64,000 bases of DNA from Ypsolopha sequella (taxonomy: Eukaryota > Arthropoda > Insecta > Lepidoptera > Ypsolophidae), in assembly GCA_934047225.1 (NCBI GenBank), contig OW203991.1, forward strand, positions 3,348,001 through 3,412,000. The letters run 5' to 3'. The notes below the pieces were generated by a model. It was not told the origin of the DNA and did not search any database. It saw only the letters and a list, made by a program, of their open reading frames with translations. Positions 11,139 through 21,962 of this stretch are shown here, in pieces (positions within the stretch are counted from its first letter, which is position 1; each line of letters starts with the position of its first letter). The position numbers were made by a program, and so were the translations under genes.

Positions 11139-11850
11139 GGTGTTAAGATGAAGTTGTGGAAGCCGGAAACTGGTTATAGTACTCGTCCATACAATCTACT
11201 TAAACTATGGAGCCTAGGAGGAGGAGGAGAACAAACATCGCGATAATCAAACAGGGGGAGGAGCAGAGATTGCGCAAGGATAATTTTAGTTTAAAAGGGT
11301 AGAAAATTCTGGAGTTGCTTTAGGGAGTGGAATGCTCCATGTACCCTACGGCTGATCTAATTGACATGAGCTGTCCAGGAAAAGTTGCTATCGAATATAA
11401 CTCCTAGATTTTTAGTTTTTTTAGTAAACATGATAGGTATCCCATTATAGCAAACCGGCCTCACTGATGAGGCCGAAATATATCGAAAATATAAAGTTTG
11501 TAATTTTTTTATTATTATCATAATAATATAATTGTTAAAACTACAAATAAAAAGCTAATACAGCTAAAATTATATTTATTCATATGGTTGACAAGTCATT
11601 TATAGCTTGTATGGCTAATTCCACATGATCCACTGTGAAATGACGATAAAGCTGCAAATCCTCTGCATAGGGATGCTAGGAAGAAGATAATGTTTCAGTA
11701 ATGGAATTGATAAATAAATAAAATAAAAGAGGTGAAAGGACGCCATCTTGCGGTACACCAGCAGTGAGCTCGCACTACTCTGACCAAAGTTGTTGGTGTG
11801 GACGAGTACTATCGCCAGTTTTCGGCTTCCACAACTTCATCTTAACACCT
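11139..11850. mobile_element. TIR-bounded element enclosing LINE sequence
   Basis: About 51 bp at each end are inverted copies with about three mismatches (left from GGTGTTAAGATGAAG at 11139, right ending CATCTTAACACC at 11850). The interior is mostly minus-strand LINE reverse transcriptase sequence. No perfect target duplication is visible. Confidence 0.55.
11205..11775 (-). pseudogene. Non-LTR reverse transcriptase fragments
   Basis: Minus-strand reading of 11775-11575 gives AGVPQDGVLSPLLFYLFIN and then HPYAEDLQLYRHF, a catalytic YxDD block changed to YAED (codons at 11669-11658). Reading 11450-11205 gives TKNLGVIFDSNFSW and later LKQLQNFLP with LLLPLFDY, the downstream part of a CR1/Jockey-like reverse transcriptase. 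About 115 bp at 11456-11570 interrupts the two parts and includes a short hairpin. Stops make it a pseudogene. Confidence 0.7.
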
Positions 11851-12514
11851 TATCTTTAAATTATAATAAAACAGACTCAAAAACATTAATAAGGATTCTT
11901 TTATCTGAATCTACTAATATAAACGGACTTATAATGTTAATTCAAGAAAACAAGAAATCGAAAGAAAAAGTTTGTTTGTTGATCCACTTAACATAATGCT
12001 TTAAAGAAGAATAGTAGCGGATTGTGTCAGAGATACAACCGTAAATTAAGTAAGTGGATACTACGAATGCCGCCTCTTTAAGCTCCTGCATTTGCCCCGG
12101 CCCCGTCACTAGCATTGCAAGCCGAAAATAAATGAGCTCATGAAATGTAAAAATATTATATTTATTTTAATATAAATTTATTGAATATATAACATAATTT
12201 TTTGAAATTAACGTATGGGAAACTTAAATAACATTAAATTATACCTGAAATTAAAACTTACTAAAATAACAAATTAAACTAAAAGAAAAAGAAAAACTCC
12301 AAAAAGAAAGATTTTCTTCCTAAAAGAAAAATGTAACTATAAATAAAACGTCTAACCAAAAGAAATATACAAGGTGACTTTTTGATCATCGTCCAAAGTC
12401 ATACTGGCGGCTTGATAAGTGGTCAGTATCTTGGATCAATACATCTTTTCTATGCTCAATAACAAAGCAATGATTTGTTTGTCTTATTTGACCTGAAAGT
12501 TGACACAAATGTCC
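11851..12514. other. AT-rich intergenic DNA, nothing recognised
   Basis: No gene or repeat boundary is supported in this stretch. Confidence 0.5.
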
Positions 12515-12518
12515 TTAA

Positions 12519-12935
12519 GGCGATATGTAAAAGTTTTAGCGTCCCTGTTACTCCATAAGCGAAAAAACCCTCAGTGCGAGAGGGACGGATTCGTGGAAAA
12601 GTAGCAAAAAGTCGGTTTTTTATTAATATAAAATGTACTAAAAATGCTATCAAAATTTTGTTTATTCAGGTCCTAGATACTGTTAAAACCCATCTAATAA
12701 AATATAATTGCAGTCCATATGTCATTCTAAATTGTCAGACCAGGAGAATCGGTGTCGATAAAGACCTCATTTCAATAAATATTTCTATCGAGCCGAAATT
12801 CTGCAATCGCGTTTCTGTTTAACAGATCCCTAGAGAAAGATTCCAAAAATAATATACTATTTTATCAAAGTTATACATTATTTACCGAAGTAGATACAGA
12901 AGTTCTAAAAGTGTCAATTTTTTTTCCGTAGCGCC
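12519..12935 (+). mobile_element. TTAA-flanked MITE, family D, without nested insert
   Basis: TTAA at 12515-12518 and 12936-12939 bounds this 417-bp element. It starts GGCGATATGTAAAAG and ends CCGTAGCGCC. It is the unoccupied reference for the two copies at 15768 and 44230 that carry a 231-bp MITE; the occupied site corresponds to TTCAGGTCC near 12665-12673. Confidence 0.75.
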
Positions 12936-12945
12936 TTAAAAGACT

Positions 12946-13200
12946 AAAAGGTGATATATCGTCCGTGCAACGGTCCCAGACGGAAAGACCCGCAGTGCGA
13001 GAGGGATGGAATCGGGGAAAATTTTCAAAAAGTCGGTTTTAAATTAATACAAAATTGACTAAAATAGCTATGAAAATTTCCATAACCATTAATTTAGGTA
13101 TTGTTAAAACCCATCTAAATACATATTTTTGAAGTATTTTTGCTATCCCAATTTGTCGCAATGTCAAAAAAAGTGTAAATTTATTTTTGTTTTGTTTTTC
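12946..13200. repeat. Half copy of family E MITE
   Basis: The segment starts AAGGTGATATATCGTCC and contains GCAGTGCGAGAGGGATGG, matching the right part of 4629-5463 in reverse. Confidence 0.5.
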
Positions 13201-13872
13201 AATAACGTGGAACATTTAAAAACAGTTTTGTACATGTAAAAGGTATTTTATTTTAAAGTTTTAATCGAGGTTCATTCATGACAAGCTAAATTGAGGTCGT
13301 TTCAAGTTATTTAACTGTCATTAAAAATGGTCAACGAACACGGCCCAACCTCGGACGATGTGTTATTATTATCGAGTTAAGTTATGCAAACATTTTTGTG
13401 CTACAAATCATTAATCGACCAGAAAATGCATGTCAATAAAGATAGAAGGTGCTGAGATGGGCAGCTCTCGTAACCGGACTTGGTAAAGGGCGTAACGAAC
13501 ACTAACATCCTATTTTCAGGGCGAACGTGCTTCATACTACCTTTTAGGCGCTGTAGTGGCCAAGCGTATGCGAAGCGAAATATTATTCAAAATATTTTGT
13601 TCAAGTCCGTGTCGGACTATAACAAAGGATTCCGTAACACCACACAATACGGATAGGGAACCGATGTCAAAGCAACATCAAGGCGACAAAAAACAAGTCG
13701 CGAAAGAGTGGTAGCGCCTGACAAACAATTCGGTACCCTCTGAGTATGGAACCCAAATTTGTATTATTTGTTCATTTTATTACTTGAATAAAATAAAAAT
13801 ATAGGAATAAGGAATAAATAATATTATAAATATATGCCTAACTCCGCCCATTCATAACAAACGTTTTTTATT
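13201..13872. other. Non-coding region, nothing firm
   Basis: Traces of GGTTCCG-like and LINE-tail sequence occur near 13600-13760 and 13770-13860, but no boundaries can be set. No gene was seen. Confidence 0.4.
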
Positions 13873-14262
13873 TGTTTTCAATGCAAGTGCTCGTAAAGGC
13901 CGACTTTTTATGCATCAAAACCGAACAGAAAGTCGATTATTTTGCCCTAGGGCTTTATTATTATTATTATTTTTAATTTAGTTACAATGGTTGGCTAACC
14001 TGCAGCTTTTCCTGTGTACCATAAATGTTATACTTTTTTTTTTCAACTGTTTAACGGCTCTGGATACAGTCCTTTTGAGCCAATCATAATTTAAAGTTCA
14101 CAAGATTACATTTGTTTTATTTCCTCACACTATGCATTGAAAAACGTAGTATGATACACGGGCTAAGAGCAATAAATTACTCGGTTACGTAGCGAGTGTT
14201 TTAAATCGTCCTCGTAATTTATTCCTTTTCGCCCTTGTAGCATAAACTACTATTTTTATCTA
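13873..14262 (+). repeat. ~390-bp dispersed element, copy 1
   Basis: It starts TTTTCAATGCA and ends GTAGCATAAACTACTATT. A second copy lies at about 62007-62396, nested in another MITE. Blocks such as TTTAACGGCTCTGGATACAG are shared. Confidence 0.65.
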
Positions 14263-14639
14263 TGGTTTACATAGACAAGATGATAAAAATATGCGAGTTT
14301 AGACCTAAATTTAAATATAAAGAGAAATGTTGGTTCATCACAAACAATGAATAAAGACGATGCTTTTAAGATCACCATAGCTATGAAATAGATTTAGTTG
14401 GAAGTCAACACATAAAATATGAACAATAGACTTGATTCATCCAAGATTAACAGGAAGTTTAAACAACGATATTGTGGGCGAACTGCCTTCTATAAAATGT
14501 TGTAACTTTAGTACTGCACCAAAATAAAATGTACAAGGAAAAGGTTTGTTTTATAAAGGAGAAACTTAAAAAGAGTAAATAAATAATAATTTAAAGAAAT
14601 TTCCATTTACTAAAAACCATAAAACCTAGGATTCTTTCA
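14263..14639. other. AT-rich intergenic DNA, nothing recognised
   Basis: No gene or repeat boundary is supported in this stretch. Confidence 0.45.
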
Positions 14640-14945
14640 TTGTCTTTTTTTATTATTATTACAAAATTTTAAATTAAATGGGTAAATGTAAACTGAAGCC
14701 AAAACTAGAATATTTAGAATTTTCGTTTGTCTATTTGTCTATCTGTATGTATGTATGTTCCGTTTTAACTCGAGAACCACTCAACAGATTTGGATGCGGT
14801 TTTCTTTATGATCAATATATAGACTATAAGGGTAATGTTCTTGATCTATACAGGCTATAAGGGTGTTAGTAAAATAACGCCCAACCAGAAAAAGGGGCTG
14901 AGATTGAATAAATGCGGGCGGAGTCGCGGGCGAAAGGCTAGTGAT
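14640..14945 (+). mobile_element. Helitron-like dispersed repeat
   Basis: It contains ACTCGAGAACCACTCAACAG and ends GCGGGCGAAAGGCTAG followed by T, a CTAG-T terminus preceded by GC-rich pairing sequence, as in non-autonomous Helitrons. The 5' end is uncertain. Confidence 0.4.
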
Positions 14946-15763
14946 ATTGTATAATACTTAAGTAACTGACACCAGAGTAAATAATATTTATAGAGTAGAA
15001 AATATTAGTACAAACGCTCTGATTCAAGCTCACGCACACAGATGCGTGCTCTACACGGGGTCTCAGCGGGATTCAGTGGAGTCTATCAAATCTCGCTGCC
15101 ACGGCCTGTGGAGCCTTTTTTAGCTGGAGGACCAATAATCTATTCCAGGTCTATCAAAGGGCCGCACATTGCCGCATGTAAACATACCACCTCAACAATA
15201 ATTTAAAACCAAACAAGTGAATTGAAAATATCTTATACAATAGATGAAAATTTCCTTAGCCTCTGAGGGTCGCAAAAAATGTCCCGGCGGACCGTGGGTT
15301 GAAGACCCTTGCTGTACAGCATTCGTATGCGTGTGTGAGTTCGAATCTGAGTGTTTGTACTAAGATTCACTACTGTATGGATATATTTACTCTGCTGACA
15401 CCAAGAAACGAGATGACCTAAGAAGCGATACATACGATAACTGTTGCCGGGTGTCCACTGCACGTCCGTCATCGAGATTGTGAGTAGTTGGAAGAGATCG
15501 TGACGGGCCGATAAGCCGGCAATTTTTGACTTGTGTTGGCTATGATAGTGAAAGCAAGACTGAACCACCGAGATCGACCCGTGGTGGTGACATAATTGCC
15601 GGTCACGTCATTCCGAACTCGACTAAAATAATAAAAATCTTTATTTGCACCTATAGGTAAAGCATACAATTTTCTTAAATACCAAAAGTTAGTTTTACAA
15701 AAATAACTCATGTATATTTTAAGAGTTTGTGCGCTGCTATCCTAGGTAGGTTGTTAGCCTGAG
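14946..15763. other. Unassigned region with a LINE 3' tail
   Basis: 15000-15625 has no recognised gene. At 15626-15730 the sequence TAATAAAAATCTTTATTTGC, read in reverse, resembles a non-LTR 3' end. Confidence 0.4.
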
Positions 15764-15767
15764 TTAA

Positions 15768-16424
15768 GGCGCTACGGAAAAAAAATCGACACTTTAAGAG
15801 CATGCATATCTACTTCAGTAAATAGTGTATAATTTTGATAAAATAGTATATTCTTTTTGGATTCATAAGAATAATCTAGGGATCTGTTAAACCAGAAACG
15901 CGATTTGAGAAATTCGGCTCTATACAAATATTTATTGAAATGAGGTCTTTTTCGACACCAATTCTCCTGGTTTGACAATTCAGAGTGACATATGGACTGC
16001 AATTATATTTTATAAGATGGGTTTTAAAGGATCTAGGACCTGCGGACCTATTATGTATCTCTAGTTGCCTTCTTTACTGGGTGCCTATCATCAAAAACAT
16101 AGATATACCATCGAATTCCGATTTCCTAAGGATATGTTCGCACTTGAAGTGACGACACAGATTGTTAATAGTTCAATACCCACTAAAGGCAATTTTGAAA
16201 TTTCAGTGTTTATCAATGATTTTGATGATAGGCACCTAGTACAGTTGGCAACTAAAGATACAGAATACGGGGGCTGGTTAAACGAAATTTTGATAGTAAC
16301 TTTAGTACATTTTATAATAATAAAAAACCGTAATTTTGCTACTTTTCCACGAATCCGTCCCTCTCGCACTGAGGGTTTTTTCGCATATGGAGTAACAGGG
16401 ACGCTAAAACTTTTACATATCGCC
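15768..16424 (-). mobile_element. Family D MITE carrying a nested 231-bp MITE
   Basis: TTAA at 15764-15767 and 16425-16428 bounds the outer element, which matches 12519-12935 in reverse. The interruption is exactly 231 bp at 16043-16273, flanked on both sides by CTG (CAG on the other strand). Confidence 0.8.
16043..16273 (+). mobile_element. 231-bp MITE (family H) with CAG target duplication
   Basis: Long imperfect inverted repeats (about 60 bp each, for example CCTATCATCAAAAACATAG) enclose a conserved centre with TGACGACACAGATTGTTAAT. Target duplication CTG at 16040-16042 and 16274-16276. It points the same way as the 44370 copy, although the host MITE is reversed. Confidence 0.8.
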
Positions 16425-16499
16425 TTAAGGATAGACAGCCCCGTTTTCCTGGCGAAGACAAGGGGTAAGAAAACATATAATAGGTATATAGACGAGTTG

Positions 16500-16800
16500 T
16501 AACAAAAATAATATGGAAAATAATAAAGTTAAATTTGAGTACAATTTAAACTTTAGGTTTTTGTTTGTAGTGTGTGAGAGATTATTTTGTATTGCCATAT
16601 GACGAATTTTAATGTTATTTTAATGTTATGTGTAAACTATATGTTTGTGAATGTTTTTATTTGTATTTGTAAAAACTTAATTATACAGTGCAATGGATAT
16701 CTATCTGTAATGCTGCATAAATAATAAATAAATAAATGATATGAGGGAGTATGAGTGTGCATGTGTAAGTGCGTGAGTGAGTGAGTGAGTTGTGTATTGT
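16500..16800 (+). repeat. LINE 3' end with AATA tail and GTGA microsatellite
   Basis: The segment ends TGCATAAATAATAAATAAAT, an (AATA)n tail. A short (GTGA)n run follows near 16770-16790. No coding part remains. Confidence 0.4.
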
Positions 16801-17034
16801 GTGTATATGAGAAGTATTGGAGTTTCCAGTATGTTACTCGGAGGTTATGAACTTTTCAGTGTCGTTGTACATAACACATTCTTGCATTCAAAATGGTTTC
16901 CTTTCTCGTTGACGGTGGCGGTGTATAAACACCCTTAGAAAATAAGATGTTTCAGGGAGGCGTGATGGCGTTAGCCTACCCGTAGTTCTATTAAGATCGT
17001 AAAAAATAAGATGAAAAATATTTTTTTCCATAAT

Positions 17035-17420
17035 TTATTTTTCAATATTCTGCTTCAATTTCTATGCACTTACTCCATCGACCTGGCAAGGCTTCTATAC
17101 CAGCTTTAAAAAAATCTCTTTTAAACCTCAAAATATTCATCCACAGCGGCTTTACCTCTTCATTTGTGGAAAAATTTTAACCTCCTTAGTGGTTGTTAGA
17201 TAAAATAGATAAAAGGTCAGGTGAATGCGATTCATGGGGAAACAATTCGAAGCCTTATCGACGGATTCTGCCATGGTTTCAACCACCTGATGAGTGGAGT
17301 CGTGCATTATCGTGGTGAAACAATACTTTTCTTCTCAATAAACCGGGACATTTTACCTTAATTTCTTCTCTCAAACATTGCAATAAGTAGTAAGAAAAGT
17401 TTATTGGTTCACCTTTTTCA
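17035..17420 (-). pseudogene. Degenerate mariner transposase C-terminal part
   Basis: Minus-strand reading yields HHDNARLHSS (codons near 17317-17303, second catalytic Asp), then across frameshifts FELFPHESHSPDL, KAAVDEYFE and WSKCIEIEAEY, the usual order of a mariner transposase C-terminus. Many stops and frameshifts; no terminal repeats were identified. It is older than the mariner at 23145. Confidence 0.65.
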
Positions 17421-17539
17421 AGAAAGATCTAAGATTGCAAAGATAGTAAATTTTTCTCAAAAATCTGTTATACATAATGATAATTGATAAAATAACATAG
17501 GTAACAATTTTCGTTAATGGAAGGTTTTTTTATATTATG

Positions 17540-18116
17540 TTAAAGCCACAGTAATTAAATAGCGATTATACATAATGGCTAGATATTATATATATTCGCT
17601 AAACTGCGTAGATAATGTAATAAATTAATTACTTTATCTAGAGATTATTCATAATAGCTAGTTGGAATTGGCTAAAGTTATAAATGCGATCCTACCTGAT
17701 TTTTTTTTACTTGTCATATGAAACTGTTGAAAACGGCGACTTGAAAATAAAATTTCGAGTTGAGTTGAATAATTCTCAGGCGAAGAATTTTATATTTTAG
17801 TGACAATTTAATTTTAAGTTACAAAACTTGGTACGTCGCCTCGCTCCGCTCCGCTTCGCTCGGCTCATTATTTTATATTACATGTAAACCTAACACGCTC
17901 CTCCTCGCTTCGCTCGTCGTCGCACCTATTTTTTGACTTTTGGTGAAATATTTTATTGTGTTTTATTACTTTCTTCACGTCTTACTAGATATTATGTATA
18001 ATAGCTAGATTATTTGATTAATTCTGCTCCAATAATCACTTTGTCTAAATTAGGTACACATTATATATAATGGCTGGAGAGTATAAATAATATCCAGATT
18101 AATTACTTTGGCTGTA
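17540..18116. mobile_element. Probable foldback MITE
   Basis: The ends read AGCCACAGTAATTAA (left) and, inverted, AGCCAAAGTAATTAA (right). Motifs such as TATACATAATGGCTAG and its reverse recur inside. A GC-rich module at 17838-17925 matches those at 1775 and 40336. Exact ends are uncertain. Confidence 0.45.
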
Positions 18117-18311
18117 GCGCCGTGCTCACGTGGATCCAGTTTCTCCAGACATCGTGGGACATTTCTAAAATCCATTCTTAGGCCTGAGCGGATATTTACG
18201 TCATACAAGGAACCTGCAGTCCAAATTTCATATCCGTAGATCCAACCGTTTGTTCTGGGCGTTGATAGTTCAGTCAGATAGTCAAGGTATTATTTTATAT
18301 GTAGTATAGTT

Positions 18312-18562
18312 GAAAAACCAGGAGGCCCACCATGCCTGGGACAGATGGATGGCGGTATATCCATCCCTAATAGCCGGGCCCTAAATGGAACATACTGGTG
18401 ACGGGCAGCGGCGTCACTATTGCGAGGGTTCCGGTACCGCGCTCACCAACTCGCTTGCCCAGCGTGTGTGAGTATAGGCAATTCTTCCAGGATGACCGCC
18501 GGGAGTGGCAAAGTCCTGGAAAGGCTTATGTCCAGCAGTGGATGAACTAGGCTGATGGATGG
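18312..18562 (+). repeat. SINE of the TGATGGATGGA-tail family, 5'-truncated
   Basis: It starts at AAAAACCAGGAGGCCCACC and runs to CTAGGCTGATGGATGG, so the 5' third is missing, as expected from incomplete reverse transcription. Confidence 0.7.
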
Positions 18563-18585
18563 AAGTAGATGAAAAAGTCATACAT

Positions 18586-18800
18586 AACATGATGATGATA
18601 GCCTCCTCGTCGTGTCCGACGACAGCGACCGTTACTGGTTTCTGGCATGCGCTCTGAGGTGGCTGGGGAAGCCGAACTTCGTCTTGAACACCCGGTCATA
18701 TCCATCGCAATAGAGTTGTCCTTCTACATTATATGTGTAGGTGTAAGAAGGCTTTTTTCCACTTTTTCTTATGTGACGTTTAGCCTCTAGATCTTGAAGG
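18586..18800 (-). pseudogene. LINE ORF2 C-terminal zinc-finger-like tail
   Basis: Minus-strand reading gives QLYCDGYDRVFKTKFGFPSH followed by LRAHARNQ and a stop. This is the CxxC...HxxxH-type tail found at the C-terminus of some lepidopteran RTE-like LINE proteins; here the second Cys is Tyr. It is flanked by a short (ATG)n-like tail. Confidence 0.5.
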
Positions 18801-19053
18801 TGGCTCTCTTCTAGTTACAAAATATGTCTACACAACATAGTAACAAGAGAGACAATGTGTAATAAAATATCACAAAGCGTGAAGTTATGTAACAAGAAAA
18901 GTTGTTTTTTTCGGCTTATCATAGGTATTTAGCATATTTTCGAGTTTAAATCTGAACCCTAACCTTAGCATATCGCGAGTCATGTGACCCCTATATCAAG
19001 ACCTTGTTGTACATTCCTACTGATAACATCTTAGGAAACCTACGCTCAGTTCC

Positions 19054-19087
19054 TATAAGTAGGAACCAAAATTTTAATAACATCAGT
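19054..19087 (+). promoter_or_regulatory. Core promoter of secreted paralogue A (TATA + Inr)
   Basis: TATAAG at 19054-19059 and the arthropod initiator TCAGT at 19083-19087 (predicted +1 at A19085) are 31 bp apart. The 5' UTR would be about 49 nt. Confidence 0.7.
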
Positions 19088-19133
19088 CACCTTCAAGATT
19101 TTAACGACAAACGGCCAATTCCGGACAACAATA

Positions 19134-19712
19134 ATGTGGTTCAAGACAATACTAGTTGCCACTATATGTGCAGCAGCTTATTGTGAAGGGAAAGGTGGTC
19201 CGTTCTATGCTGTCAAGGCTTGGAACGTTCCTGAAGGCGTAAGCCTCCCAAACTGTTACGAAGTCAGGATGGTTCCAGTAGAAATCGAGCAGCTTCACAA
19301 AAAATGCACTTGCCAAGATAACGCCGACTGGGACTTGGACGTCTTCGCTTTCTCGCCGAAAGAAGACCAGCCATCTCTGAACAGAACTCTAGTCACAAAT
19401 GTTGTGAGGGATTCAGAAAAGGTGAGGGCCGCCTTGACAAGTAACTGCAAGTGCGACATATTCTCCAGCGACGCAGCCGTACCTGTTCTCCAGCCATTCT
19501 CTATCAACAAGGAACAAGACTTCTTCGTTGAGTACCAGTTGCTGAAGCCTCCCCAGATGTTAGGTCAGATCAACAGCCCCGCAGACCTTAAAGACCTTCC
19601 CATCTTGGCGGTTTTGTACTGTGACCACATACCCACCGCGGAGGAGCTGGTGTCTGCCACTAGTGCTATAACACTAAATGAAGGGAAACTGATCTGTGAT
19701 TTGGTAAAATAA
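19134..19712 (+). CDS. Secreted cysteine-containing protein, paralogue A
   Basis: An intact, intronless 192-residue frame. It opens with a signal peptide (MWFKTILVATICAAAYC, cleavage near residue 17-19). The mature part has seven cysteines (41, 58, 60, 105, 107, 163, 188), including two CxC pairs, and one N-glycosylation sequon at Asn83. It shares with paralogue B (22034-22591) PNC, CxC, DW, ALTSxCxC, an LKDLPI-like stretch, IPT/IPS and the C-terminal LICDLVK, in the same order at roughly 30% identity. I do not recognise the family, so no function is assigned. The close TATA and TCAGT suggest strong, regulated expression. AATAAA at 19708-19713 overlaps the stop codon, and a LINE begins about 30 bp downstream. 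Confidence 0.9.
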   Translation: MWFKTILVATICAAAYCEGKGGPFYAVKAWNVPEGVSLPNCYEVRMVPVEIEQLHKKCTCQDNADWDLDVFAFSPKEDQPSLNRTLVTNVVRDSEKVRAALTSNCKCDIFSSDAAVPVLQPFSINKEQDFFVEYQLLKPPQMLGQINSPADLKDLPILAVLYCDHIPTAEELVSATSAITLNEGKLICDLVK

Positions 19713-19713
19713 A
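19708..19713 (+). terminator. Polyadenylation signal overlapping the stop codon of paralogue A
   Basis: AATAAA is formed by the last Lys codon and the TAA stop. It is the only canonical signal before the LINE at about 19740. Confidence 0.5.
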
Positions 19714-19739
19714 TCGTAGAATTAATTAATGTCTAGTTT

Positions 19740-20180
19740 CTTCTTCTTCTTGGGGGTGCCATATCCTAGCGGATGTCGGCGACCACCACACGAAACTCTT
19801 CTCTATTCTGTGCCAGTCTACAGAGACTGGCAGCGTCTTTTATATTAGTCCAAGTTTTTACGTTATCACTCCATGTCATCCGCCTTCTCCCCCTTCCCCG
19901 TTTTCCGTCCATTTTCCCTTCTAAAATGCTCTTCAACATGTTATACTTTTCATGTCGATAAATGTGACCAAAATATGCTGTCTTTCGTCTCTTAATTGTT
20001 TTTAATACTTCAAGCCTTTTATTAAATCTGTTAAGCACTTCTTCATTTGTTATTCTATCTCTCCGTGAAATCTTTAACATGCGTCTATAGAGCCACATTT
20101 CAAAAGCATTCAATTTTGATTCAATGTTTTTATTTAAAGTCCATCCCTCGGCGCCATACATAAGTACTGACAATACGTAG
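19740..20180 (-). pseudogene. RTE-type LINE reverse transcriptase C-terminus
   Basis: Minus-strand reading from 20173 gives 135 uninterrupted codons: SVLMYGAEGWTLNK, then LYRRMLKISRRDR, TAYFGHIYR and WSDNVKTWTN. This is the conserved C-terminal region of RTE-clade LINE ORF2. The stop at 19766 is followed by GGATATGGCACCCCC and a (GAA)n tail near 19750-19740. The body upstream is missing (5' truncation). It inserted just beyond paralogue A and still has an open frame, so it is fairly young. Confidence 0.8.
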
Positions 20181-20362
20181 CATTTGACCAGTCTCCATCT
20201 TAGTTTAAGTTTATTTATTTATTTTATATATCTTTGTTAGTGAAGAGTTTATTCATTTTCATGAAGGTTCTTCTGGCGATTCTCGATGGCGATTCTGGCG
20301 ATGTCTAGTTTAAAATTGCGTATTTATTTAGTTGCAACATTACTGCATAACATAAGGAAAAT

Positions 20363-20628
20363 CAGCCATCCGCTGCTGGAAATAGGCCTTTCCAAGATTT
20401 GCCAGTCTTGGTGGTCTTCTTTGAAGAGATGCCCATACTCACTCACGCCGGGCAGGCGAGTTGGTTAGGGATGGATATACCGCCATCCATCGGTCCCAGG
20501 CATGGTGGGCCCTCTGGTTTTTTGCCTGTGAGCTGTCCTCTTACGCTCCCTCGAATCACTTCGAGGGGGTTTCCAAGTAAGATGGTGGTACCTCCACAGT
20601 CGAGCCCGGCATCAGCTCTATCACCTGT
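20363..20628 (-). repeat. SINE of the TGATGGATGGA-tail family, internally deleted
   Basis: It matches the other copies in reverse from GGACATAGGCCTTTCC-like sequence to AGCTGATGCCGGGC. It lacks the central block between GGCGAGTTGGTTAG and the GGGATGGATATACC junction. Confidence 0.65.
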
Positions 20629-20710
20629 TATTTCCGTTATGTTCCGCAATTAATTATTATGAATTTATGACCGTGATTGGCGGCAGCTGGACCCGTGTTG
20701 CCCAACTTAA

Positions 20711-21176
20711 GGCGATTACCGTCGCCAAATTAGCAGCTCGATGTTTGTCTGTATGAATATCGACGGAAACGACATTGAAATAACGTTCAGATCAGTGCAC
20801 AATGCGTGGTGGCTGTTACGACGCTCGCTGCGTCCTTGAAAGGGCAAAATAGGAGAAAATAATACTTTTCACATGGGCGTCATTGTTCGATTGAATAATT
20901 CTATGTTATATTTATAGCTATCAAGTTTATCTATTTATCAAAGCATAAATGAATTAAATTACCTAAACCGCTTAGGAGCAGTAGGAAATTCAAGCCAAAA
21001 AACATCATTCAGTTGAAACAATTTTTCATATAGAAGTTTTGGTGGTACGAAAAAGAAAAATGTTGCATATGTTGTCCTAGAGTTGATAATCCATAATACA
21101 TTTTTTTCATATTTTTGGTTTGGCCATAAAAGAGGAGTAGGCTTTAGAAAGTACCAATTTGGCGGTATTAAGGGCC
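20711..21176 (+). mobile_element. TTAA-flanked MITE, family A, copy 2
   Basis: TTAA at 20707-20710 and 21177-21180. It is the reverse orientation of the copies at 3227, 34198 and 45507. It starts GGCGATTACCGTCGCC. Confidence 0.75.
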
Positions 21177-21249
21177 TTAATAATTTAATGATACGGCTGA
21201 TTCTAAATGTAACCATAGTAAATTTCGATAAAACGTCTGTAAATCCCTC

Positions 21250-21595
21250 TTCCCACTAATGTTATAAATGCGAAAGTTTGGATGGATGTTTGTTACTCCT
21301 TCACGCCGTAACTACTGAGCCGATTGAGCTGAAATCTTCCACAAATGTGGTTCTAGAATAGGACAAAAACTACTTTTCAGTCTATACATTAGTTCCTATG
21401 GGATGGAATTGGAATATCAAGTTTCTATAGAAAATGACGTTTTTTACTCATTCACGCCGTAACTACTGAACGGATTGAGATAAAATTTCAGTTAAAATAC
21501 GAATTATAAAATTAAAAAAAAAATACTGATAGATTCAATAGAACTACACAAAATCCAAACCAACGGGCGACCGCGTCTTCGCAAAAGCGAAGCGT
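21250..21595 (+). repeat. Dispersed repeat with internal duplication
   Basis: The block TCACGCCGTAACTACTGA appears twice (about 21301 and 21452), each followed by a diverged GATTGAG segment. I recognise it as a common lepidopteran dispersed repeat; the superfamily is not established here. Confidence 0.45.
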
Positions 21596-21628
21596 TCATA
21601 TAAAACTAGAAATCATTATCCCAAATAT

Positions 21629-21686
21629 ATATAAACTTAATAGATTAGATAATAGGTATCTATTATCTAATCTATTAAGTTTATAT
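21629..21686. repeat. Near-perfect hairpin upstream of paralogue B
   Basis: Arms of 27 bp (21629-21655 and 21660-21686) are perfect inverted copies around GTAT. It lies about 280 bp upstream of the paralogue B TATA box. Confidence 0.7.
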
Positions 21687-21962
21687 TATTATATACAATT
21701 AAAGTTTTCGAATTATTCGGGAAGATGAAAAAAGAAATATCTGTCCATTCCCGAATGTGACGCAGAAAGGACTTCTCTCTGCAACCTTTGATGTTCTTAT
21801 TTGTTTTTTTTGCTGTGAAGGAACACCAGACCCTTGGCAGTAAAGGTTTAGTAACTCAAGTGCAAGCAATAACTCAGCTCCCTGAATTCGCAGCATGATT
21901 ATATTAACCCCCGATATGTTTGGATGACCCCTGACTGATAAGATTATTTCTTAAATACTGAG

